Part shown: piece after piece, positions 6,895-12,950 of the stretch
How the letters are laid out: each line of letters begins with the position of its first letter
How positions within the stretch are numbered: position 1 is the stretch's first letter
NCBI GenBank assembly: GCA_030638205.1
Contig: DAOWFB010000077.1
Span: 1 to 14,052 of the forward strand
Origin: Thalassospiraceae bacterium
GTDB lineage: Bacteria; Pseudomonadota; Alphaproteobacteria; Rhodospirillales; Magnetovibrionaceae
DNA: 14,052 nucleotides
Direction of reading: 5' to 3'
Notes under the pieces: generated by a model
Told to the model about the DNA's origin: nothing
Databases searched by the model: none
Seen by the model: only the letters and a program-made list of their open reading frames with translations
Position numbers and translations under genes: made by a program

Positions 6895-8172
6895 TTAATT
6901 ACGTTCAATATTGTGTTTTAATTTCAATAGCTGACGGCGGCGGTCATCTTCGGCGATTAGGTGTTCAATAAAGTGCCCCTGAAACATTCCTATTCCGACA
7001 GAACGACCAAAATCAACCGCTTCGCGGTTATCACATCTTGTCATAATGACGGTTTCCTTGCCGGCGTCATCAATTAAGCCCTTTAACCTATCGATGGTCT
7101 CTTCTCCGCCATCCATAAGTTCGGAGTCCCAGTGAACCTTCATATAATCGGCACCAACACGGGCACGGTCAAACATGCGCATGGTTTGATGGGTTAATCC
7201 ATCAAGGCAAAGACGATATCCCTTTTCCCGCACAAATTCGCGCGCAAACAAAAATGCGCCAAGATCGGAAAAAATATCCAGCGGCTGCACTTCAAGCACC
7301 ATCGATCCACGACGCGCGGCAGAAATGTTTTCATCAAACTGCATGAATTCCGGGCTTAATATAGTTGAAACATTTACGTTAAAGCTAATATCGCCGGAAA
7401 ATGAAAACTGATCAGACTTTGCAAGCATGGAAAGAATGCGCCTGTCCAAGCTTTCGGTCAGGTGCTGGAATAGCCAACGATTAGAAGTAAGATTTATATC
7501 CGGCAACATGGTCTGGCGCAGATCATTTATAGAAATATAAATTTCACTAAATATTTGCTCAGGGATTAGTTTCTTGCTAACGCCACAAATAAACTGACGA
7601 CGGACCAAGTTTGATAAATCTGTTCTTTTAAGTGCTTTAACCGTGCGGCCAAGTATATCAGGGGTTAGCGGGCTGCCGTGGTCTTGTTTGGCCTTTAGTT
7701 GCGCGCGAACGTTAGAGCGGGTTTGTGTTTTTTCCGATCCCGGTTTGTCCGGGGCCATGTCTTGTATTTGGCCAAGAACCTCATCGTAATCATGTTCAAC
7801 ATCGAACCATTTAATGAATTTTAATTCGCTATCATCTTTTTCATCGAAAAGTGGATCATCGCCAAAAAGAAACTTTATTTTTTGTCCAACGTCTTCAACC
7901 CGGTGATGGGCATCTGATTTATATACAAAAAATAAATCCTGATTATTAAGGGTAAAAAGCTGGCCCTGCAGGTCTGATACCAGGCCCTCGAAGCTATTAA
8001 CCGCAGCGCGGACGTGGTGGTCACGTTTGTTGGCGGGCATTAATTCTGAAATATTTATACGCACCGCCTTGCGCCCGACCCGCCTACTTTCAAGGCGTTG
8101 CATATATTCCAACAGCAATTGTTCTTGTGTGCGGCGGCGATGGTGGGTGGGCCCTGAGGTGCTTACGGCCAT
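6895..8172 (-). CDS. Degenerate EAL-domain protein, second of tandem pair
   Basis: This 425-residue soluble protein has no signal peptide or membrane segment that I can see. The C-terminal ~240 residues follow the EAL phosphodiesterase pattern in diverged form: FSEIYIS in place of the EAL segment, the Asn strand FNVNVS, MVLEVQPLDIFSD for LEITES, YRLCLDGL for the DDFG strand, DYMKVHWD for the K-I-D strand, TRCDN for AEGVE and MFQGHF for the QGY end. One or two acidic ligands and the catalytic loop are therefore replaced, and hydrolysis of c-di-GMP is doubtful. The N-terminal region (about 35-115) contains a LNNQDLFFVYK strand that may be a decayed GGDEF fold. It aligns with the preceding gene along its whole length. 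The ATG follows that gene's TGA by one base (TGACATG), with AAGGGG 9 nt upstream, so the two are translationally linked. The specific function is unknown. Confidence 0.8.
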   Translation of the reverse strand: MAVSTSGPTHHRRRTQEQLLLEYMQRLESRRVGRKAVRINISELMPANKRDHHVRAAVNSFEGLVSDLQGQLFTLNNQDLFFVYKSDAHHRVEDVGQKIKFLFGDDPLFDEKDDSELKFIKWFDVEHDYDEVLGQIQDMAPDKPGSEKTQTRSNVRAQLKAKQDHGSPLTPDILGRTVKALKRTDLSNLVRRQFICGVSKKLIPEQIFSEIYISINDLRQTMLPDINLTSNRWLFQHLTESLDRRILSMLAKSDQFSFSGDISFNVNVSTILSPEFMQFDENISAARRGSMVLEVQPLDIFSDLGAFLFAREFVREKGYRLCLDGLTHQTMRMFDRARVGADYMKVHWDSELMDGGEETIDRLKGLIDDAGKETVIMTRCDNREAVDFGRSVGIGMFQGHFIEHLIAEDDRRRQLLKLKHNIERN

Positions 8173-8173
8173 G

Positions 8174-9430
8174 TCAAATGACCCCTTTTTGCATCATAGC
8201 TTCAACCACACGGTCGGTGAAATACCCTTGGAAACATCTGATGCCTTGTTCAAGGCCCCAGCTTACCCCCTCTTCGGAATCAACCCGCGCCAACACAACG
8301 CCATATTCAGGCATGTTGGAAACAACTGCTTTTATTTTTTCTGTTTGATCGTGTCCAACTCCACCGCTTACTTCCGGGCCCCATGATATTTTTATAAAGT
8401 CCGCATCTAAAACGCTTGGGTCAAAAAAGTGCAGACCCAATGGATTAAGGCCGTCTATCAGCACCCGGTATCCACGTTCGCGCAGCCAATCGCGGGCATG
8501 GCTGTAGGCATACATGTTGGAAAATACGTCAATAATCTGAAATTCAACTACCACATTTTTAGTATTTTCACCTACTACGGCACTAAAGTTTTGAAATGGG
8601 CGTGCACTGATGGTGGGAATATTTAAATTTACACTTATGGGGCAGTCTTGCGATGAATAATCAAGCCGCGACATTACTTCAAGTATGCGAGCATCAATTG
8701 TTTCTGAAAGATATTGGAAAAGCCAATTACTAGCGAAAATATTTACCTTTGGTGCAATACGTTTTCTTAGTTCTTCCATTGAAATAAAATGTTCGCGAAA
8801 CGCAATTTGATTTTTTTGTTTTCCGCCTACTATCACAGCTGGCTGGCGGCGAACCAAATCGCCAATTCGTACTTCCAAAAGTTTTTGGTTTATTTCCGTT
8901 AGCATTTCCGGCTCTATGGGTTCGCCCTTCATCGCCTTTGATGCGCGTCCGGTTGCATCGATGCCTTTTTTGCTTGCGGCCTTGGCTGCATTTTTAACCA
9001 TTAAAATGGCAGCATCTTCAAGCGCTTTAAAATCATTTTGTTGCGACATGTCATACCATGTTGAAAAACGATCTTCGGCTGAGCCATCTTCGGCATGGGT
9101 TAACGGGTCTTCATTAAATACTGACCTAACCCGAAATACTGTGTCATCGACATCATCAACCGATACATTGCGACATAAAAGAACCACGTCATCGTTGCTC
9201 ATATAAAATGCCTGCACATCTTCTTTTGCAGTTAATGCATCAATTGATCGATGTGCCATACGAATAAAATGAGGCTGGCGATGAGACGGGCGCAACTGTG
9301 ACAAATTAAGATGAATTGCAAAATAAGAAGCCGCAGTCGCACGAATGCGCTGCAAGATATCAAGCAAACGTGCTTCCTTGCTTTTTGATGTCTGGTTGCC
9401 GCTGGTATGTGCGGTTGAATAGTCGGCCAT
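8174..9430 (-). CDS. Degenerate EAL-domain protein, first of tandem pair
   Basis: This protein of about 418 residues is a paralogue of the next gene. Shared landmarks are a LxRRQ stretch (DLVRRQPAVIV here) at the domain start, FREHFIS at the EAL position, SNWLFQYLSETIDARILEVM, ISVNLNIPTI, VVVEFQIIDVFSN, YRVLIDGLN, DFIKISWG, LARVDSEEG and CFQGYF. The first Glu, Asn, second Glu, one Asp, Lys and Gln positions of EAL enzymes are kept; the second Asp of DDFG and the AEGVE glutamates are not. The N-terminal half has a NDDVVLLCR strand reminiscent of GGDEF, and an Ala/Lys-rich linker (about 165-185) joins the halves. I chose the ATG at 9430 because GGGAG lies 5 nt upstream; the ATG at 9433 is an alternative. 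The frame stays open to 9673, overlapping the opposite gene, without a good start. A role as c-di-GMP binder or scaffold is inference. Confidence 0.78.
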   Translation of the reverse strand: MADYSTAHTSGNQTSKSKEARLLDILQRIRATAASYFAIHLNLSQLRPSHRQPHFIRMAHRSIDALTAKEDVQAFYMSNDDVVLLCRNVSVDDVDDTVFRVRSVFNEDPLTHAEDGSAEDRFSTWYDMSQQNDFKALEDAAILMVKNAAKAASKKGIDATGRASKAMKGEPIEPEMLTEINQKLLEVRIGDLVRRQPAVIVGGKQKNQIAFREHFISMEELRKRIAPKVNIFASNWLFQYLSETIDARILEVMSRLDYSSQDCPISVNLNIPTISARPFQNFSAVVGENTKNVVVEFQIIDVFSNMYAYSHARDWLRERGYRVLIDGLNPLGLHFFDPSVLDADFIKISWGPEVSGGVGHDQTEKIKAVVSNMPEYGVVLARVDSEEGVSWGLEQGIRCFQGYFTDRVVEAMMQKGVI

Positions 9431-9615
9431 CATGGCTCCCGAAAAATAGCTCTTTCGCAATCTGTACGCTTTAATCGTAATGGGCAATGCTAAGGACAAG
9501 AAGTTAAAAGGTAATGACCAAAAAAGGCTTAGAATCCGCTGGCCACAACATTTTTTATCAACTGGTTTGGTGGGGGGGCTTGTAGAGGGGGCGGTAAATA
9601 AGCAAGAGTTAAGCC
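9431..9615. other. Divergent intergenic region between EAL-like pair and phosphatase
   Basis: These 185 bp lie between two divergent genes and must carry their promoters, but I found no pair of boxes good enough to call. It holds the GGGAG site of the EAL-like gene (near 9437-9441), a G7 run (9572-9578) and a second G-rich run (about 9586-9593). The G7 run with its preceding T is an exact reverse complement of CCCCCCCA in the phosphatase coding start (9635-9642), so an RNA spanning both could fold around the start codon. No gene is seen here. Confidence 0.5.
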
Positions 9616-10422
9616 ATGAACAAGAGCAATAGTCCCCCCCCAGGCCAACAAGAGGGCCAACAAGAAGACCCATTAATCCCTGATGGCATAAGAGTTTATG
9701 CCATTGGCGATGTTCACGGTCGGGCCGATTTGCTGGGTCGGCTGCTCAAGAAAATTGCAAGCGATGCCACGAATAATTCTGGGGAGAATTTTGGCAAAAA
9801 CCCCGGAAAAACACCAATAAATAAAGTCAAAAACGTACTGATAATGTTGGGAGATTTAGTTGACCGGGGCCCGGATTCCCGTGGCGTTCTGGAATTGCTA
9901 CAGTCCGGATTGCCCAAGGAAATAGCAAAGGGGTTTGAAATTGTGATGCTTCGCGGCAACCACGAGGTCATGATGATGGATTTTATCCGTGGCCGCGATG
10001 ATGCCTATGACTGGCTGGGAAATGGTGGGATGGAAACCCTTGAAAGCTATGATATTGACCCCCATGACCGGGAAATTGATAAATTAACGGCCCAATTCAA
10101 ACAAAAATTGCCCAAAAGTCACCTTGAGCTATTAAAAAAAATGAAGCTCAGACACCGCATCGGTGACTACATGTTTGTTCATGCGGGCATTCGCCCCGGT
10201 GTTGCATTAAAAAACCAGCACAAAGACGATCTGGTATGGATTAGACACTCATTTTTGGATAGCAAAGTGGACTTTGGCTTTGTTGTGGTTCACGGCCACT
10301 CCATCAGGCCCGAGCCTGAAATACGACCAAATCGCATAGGCATCGATACCGGGGCATGGATGAGCGGATGCCTGACCGCGCTGGTACTGGAGGGTAAGGC
10401 GCGACGCTTCATAAAATGTTGA
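9616..10422 (+). CDS. PPP-family metallophosphatase (serine/threonine phosphatase-like)
   Basis: This 268-residue cytosolic phosphoesterase has the full calcineurin-type metal site: GDVHG (31-35), GDLVDRG (79-85), GNHE (114-117), VHAG (188-191) and HGH (226-228). Bacterial relatives remove phosphate from protein serine/threonine/tyrosine or act as ApaH-like dinucleotide hydrolases; the sequence does not decide between these. A low-complexity Asn/Gly/Lys insertion (about 52-72) lies between the first two motifs. The ATG at 9616 is the only ATG possible: a TAA lies at 9610-9612 in frame, and no start codon occurs between it and GDVHG. Consequently a C8 run and a 12-bp tandem repeat (PPPGQQEGQQED) are inside the coding sequence. 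AAGAG (9603-9607) is a modest ribosome site. The protein substrate cannot be inferred from the neighbours. Confidence 0.88.
   Translation: MNKSNSPPPGQQEGQQEDPLIPDGIRVYAIGDVHGRADLLGRLLKKIASDATNNSGENFGKNPGKTPINKVKNVLIMLGDLVDRGPDSRGVLELLQSGLPKEIAKGFEIVMLRGNHEVMMMDFIRGRDDAYDWLGNGGMETLESYDIDPHDREIDKLTAQFKQKLPKSHLELLKKMKLRHRIGDYMFVHAGIRPGVALKNQHKDDLVWIRHSFLDSKVDFGFVVVHGHSIRPEPEIRPNRIGIDTGAWMSGCLTALVLEGKARRFIKC
9634..9666 (+). repeat. C8 homopolymer and 12-bp tandem repeat in phosphatase 5' coding region
   Basis: Eight consecutive C residues (9634-9641) are followed by two tandem 12-bp units, GGCCAACAAGAG and GGCCAACAAGAA (9643-9654, 9655-9666), which match at 11 of 12 positions. The first tract is a potential frameshift site; the second changes copy number in steps of four codons and would keep frame. 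Confidence 0.85.
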
Positions 10423-10436
10423 ATACGTTGGCCTTT

Positions 10437-10481
10437 CTACTAAGTTGTAGGCATAATATCGCCCAATAGTAGATTATTTTT
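10437..10481 (+). terminator. Hairpin with T-rich tail between phosphatase and uxs
   Basis: The left arm is CTACTA (10437-10442), TTG (10445-10447) and GGC (10450-10452). It pairs with GCC, CAA and TAGTAG (10461-10472) around an 8-nt loop, giving twelve pairs with two 2-nt bulges on the left. ATTATTTTT (10473-10481) follows at once. This could be an intrinsic terminator for the phosphatase gene or an attenuator, since the uxs Shine-Dalgarno starts at the next base. A weak promoter-like pair, TTGGCC (10428-10433) and CATAAT (10452-10457), overlaps it. If that promoter were used, only the downstream half would be transcribed. Confidence 0.45.
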
Positions 10482-10492
10482 AAGGAATTTGT

Positions 10493-11443
10493 TTGGCTCA
10501 TTTTTCAAGAAAACGTGTGCTTGTAACTGGCGGGGCTGGGTTTCTCGGCTCGCACCTGTGCGAGCGCCTGTTGGGTGACGGTGCCGATGTAATATGTGTC
10601 GATAACTTTTTTACCGGGCCGAAAGACAACATTGCAAAACTAATGACCAATCCTTTTTTTGAGGTAATCCGCCACGACGTGACCTTCCCGCTATATGTGG
10701 AAGTAGATGAAATATACAACCTAGCCTGCCCGGCCAGCCCGATACACTATCAGCACAACCCGGTGCAAACCACCAAGACATCCGTTCACGGTGCAATTAA
10801 TATGTTGGGACTAGCCAAACGCGTTGGGGCAAAAATATTTCAAGCATCCACATCCGAAGTATACGGCGACCCCGATGTTCACCCCCAGCCAGAAAGTTAT
10901 CTTGGCAATGTAAACCCCATCGGCCCACGCGCATGCTATGACGAAGGCAAGCGTTGTGCCGAAACATTGTTTTCAGATTATCACCGCGAGCGCGGTCTTG
11001 AAATTCGTATTGCCCGTATTTTTAATACCTATGGGCCGCGCATGCACCCCAACGATGGACGGGTGGTTTCAAACTTTATCGTACAGGCATTAGCTGGTGA
11101 TAACATAACCATTTATGGCGATGGCAAACAGACCAGATCATTTTGTTATGTTGATGATTTAATCGAAGGTTTTATCAAACTGATGAATGCACCCGATGGA
11201 ACAGCCAGCCCAGTAAACCTTGGCAACCCGGGTGAATTTACAATTTTAGAACTGGCTGAACAAATAATTAAAAAAACCAAATCAAAATCAAAGCTTGTTT
11301 TCAAAGACCTGCCAACCGATGATCCAATGCAGCGTTGCCCCGATATAAGCAGGGCTAAAAAATTATTAAAGTGGGAACCCACTATTGCGCTGGATGCGGG
11401 GCTTGATAAAACCATTGAGTATTTTAAAAATATTAGTGACTAA
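10493..11443 (+). CDS. uxs: UDP-glucuronic acid decarboxylase (UDP-xylose synthase), extended SDR
   Basis: The enzyme oxidises and decarboxylates UDP-glucuronate to UDP-xylose using bound NAD. The 316-residue protein has the NAD motif GGAGFLG (13-19), DNFFTGPKDNI, the family-typical CPASPIHYQHNPVQTTKTS (about 79-97), TSEVYGDP (120-127) and the catalytic YDEGK (Tyr149, Lys153), then RMHPNDGRVVSNF and GDGKQTRSFCYVDD. These stretches separate UXS from dTDP-glucose dehydratases and UDP-glucose epimerases. It starts at a TTG: AAGGA (10482-10486) sits 6 nt before it, and the Rossmann fold begins at once. It is 6 bp upstream of hldE, so the two probably share a transcript and supply sugars for lipopolysaccharide or another surface glycan. 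The acceptor of the xylose is unknown. Confidence 0.92.
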   Translation: MAHFSRKRVLVTGGAGFLGSHLCERLLGDGADVICVDNFFTGPKDNIAKLMTNPFFEVIRHDVTFPLYVEVDEIYNLACPASPIHYQHNPVQTTKTSVHGAINMLGLAKRVGAKIFQASTSEVYGDPDVHPQPESYLGNVNPIGPRACYDEGKRCAETLFSDYHRERGLEIRIARIFNTYGPRMHPNDGRVVSNFIVQALAGDNITIYGDGKQTRSFCYVDDLIEGFIKLMNAPDGTASPVNLGNPGEFTILELAEQIIKKTKSKSKLVFKDLPTDDPMQRCPDISRAKKLLKWEPTIALDAGLDKTIEYFKNISD

Positions 11444-11449
11444 AAAAAC

Positions 11450-12913
11450 ATGAACAAAAATGATTCTACATCTTCGTTGATTGAACGCCTTAAAGACGCG
11501 CGGGTATTAACCGTGGGCGATATAATGCTTGACCGTTATGTTAACGGTTCGGTTGAACGCATTTCACCCGAAGCGCCAATTCCGGTTTTACACATAGACC
11601 ATGAAAAGGTGATGCTTGGCGGTAGCGGAAATGTGAGCGCTAACATTGCGGCCCTTGGCGGTAGCGGAACAATTGTTTCCGTACTTGGCGATGATGGTGC
11701 CGGGGTTGAGGTTGTTCGCCTTGTTCGTGCATTGGGCACAATTGATTTTAATCCAGCTACAATTTCTAACAGGCCAACAACAATTAAAACTAGATTTGTC
11801 GCCAGCAATCAACAAATGATGCGGGCTGATATTGAAGACGCAAGCGCCATTGATACGGATAGTGAAAAAGAAATTATTACCAGCGCAAAAACTAAAATTA
11901 AAGATCATGGTGCCATGGTTCTTTCCGATTATGGCAAAGGTGTTTTAACGGATAAGGTTTTGCAAAATATTATAAAGGCAGCGAACAGTGCCAAAGTTTT
12001 TGTTATTGCCGACCCCAAAGGAAGAGATTTTTCACGCTATCAAGGCGTTGATGTAATAACCCCAAATAAAAAAGAGCTTTCTGAAGCAACATCCATGGCG
12101 GTTGATAGCGATGATGAAATTGTTGCCGCCGCACGTTCGGTTATAAAATCGGCAGGGGTTAAATATGTTCTGGCAACCCGCAGCGCAGCCGGCATGACAT
12201 TAGTTGGCGAAACGGGAAAACCGGTTCACCTAAAAGCTGAAAGCTTGGATGTGTTTGATGTTTCCGGTGCCGGCGATACGGTTGTTGCCGTATTGGCATT
12301 GGGCATGGCCGCAGGCGGCGATATTGAACAGGCCGCAAGATTAGCCAATGTTGCAGCCGGCATAGTGGTTAGCAAAACCGGAACCGCCACCGCAACCGCC
12401 AGCGAACTGGCCCACGCCATTCATAGCCGTGATATGGGTGCGGCCGAAGCCAAGGTAATGAGCCTGGAAGAAATTGAAATAAAAGCAGCCTCTTGGCGGG
12501 AAGCGGGCTTAAAAGTTGGCTTTACCAATGGGTGTTTCGATTTGTTACATCCCGGGCATATTTCATTGCTGGGGGATGCTAAAAGCCAGTGCGATAGGCT
12601 AATAGTTGGGCTTAATTCCGATGCATCAATAAAGCGGCTCAAAGGCAAAGCCCGCCCCATACAGGTTGAGGCATCCCGGGCTCAAGTTTTAGGGGGGATG
12701 GCGGCCGTGGATGGGATTGTTGTTTTTTCCGAAGATACGCCAGTGGAATTAATTAAGGCCATCAAGCCAGATGTTTTAATAAAAGGTGCCGATTACAAAA
12801 TCGATGAGGTTGTGGGTCGTGAGATTGTCGAAGCATATGGTGGAAAAATTTATCTAGCCGAAATAAAACAAGGCCATTCAACCACCGAGACAGTTAAAAA
12901 ACTTAAAAAATAA
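11450..12913 (+). CDS. hldE: Bifunctional heptose-7-phosphate kinase / heptose-1-phosphate adenylyltransferase
   Basis: HldE makes ADP-heptose for the lipopolysaccharide inner core. The 487-residue protein has two domains. The N-terminal PfkB/ribokinase kinase (about 1-325) shows GDIMLDRYVNGSVERISPEA, MLGGSGNVSANIAALGG, PNKKE and VSGAGDTVVA, with catalytic Asp276. The C-terminal nucleotidyltransferase (about 355-487) has FTNGCFDLLHPGH with the HxGH motif at 367-370, GLNSDASIKRLKG and STTETV (477-482). Length equals the fused form, and both active sites look intact. The ATG at 11450 lies 6 bp after the uxs stop with no clear Shine-Dalgarno (the gap is AAAAAAC), so expression may depend on translational coupling to uxs. 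Its 3' end faces the penicillin-binding protein gene 30 bp away. Confidence 0.96.
   Translation: MNKNDSTSSLIERLKDARVLTVGDIMLDRYVNGSVERISPEAPIPVLHIDHEKVMLGGSGNVSANIAALGGSGTIVSVLGDDGAGVEVVRLVRALGTIDFNPATISNRPTTIKTRFVASNQQMMRADIEDASAIDTDSEKEIITSAKTKIKDHGAMVLSDYGKGVLTDKVLQNIIKAANSAKVFVIADPKGRDFSRYQGVDVITPNKKELSEATSMAVDSDDEIVAAARSVIKSAGVKYVLATRSAAGMTLVGETGKPVHLKAESLDVFDVSGAGDTVVAVLALGMAAGGDIEQAARLANVAAGIVVSKTGTATATASELAHAIHSRDMGAAEAKVMSLEEIEIKAASWREAGLKVGFTNGCFDLLHPGHISLLGDAKSQCDRLIVGLNSDASIKRLKGKARPIQVEASRAQVLGGMAAVDGIVVFSEDTPVELIKAIKPDVLIKGADYKIDEVVGREIVEAYGGKIYLAEIKQGHSTTETVKKLKK
11615..11669 (+). repeat. 16-bp direct repeat inside hldE
   Basis: CTTGGCGGTAGCGGAA occurs at 11615-11630 and again at 11654-11669, exactly 39 bp apart, encoding LGGSGN and LGGSGT. 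Recombination between copies would delete 13 residues in frame from the sugar-binding part of the kinase domain. The first copy is the conserved PfkB signature; the second lies where other family members have a different LGG-x-V sequence. Confidence 0.8.
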
Positions 12914-12928
12914 ATACCATCATTAACC

Positions 12929-12950
12929 AAAATAAATAGTTTTTTATTTT
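12929..12950. terminator. AT-rich palindrome between convergent hldE and PBP genes
   Basis: AAAATAAA (12929-12936) and TTTATTTT (12943-12950) are perfect 8-bp inverted arms with a 6-nt loop, in the 30-bp gap between convergent stop codons and reaching the PBP stop. It could end transcription in both directions. The stem has no G or C, so it would be weak; this is a tentative call. Confidence 0.35.

Noticed and set aside
9431..9673. N-terminal extension of the first EAL-like gene to an ATG at 9673, including a hydrophobic stretch that might be a membrane segment
   Set aside because: It would overlap the divergent phosphatase start, the added sequence looks non-coding, and a good GGGAG site precedes the ATG at 9430. 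A TTG start giving a membrane segment is possible but unsupported.
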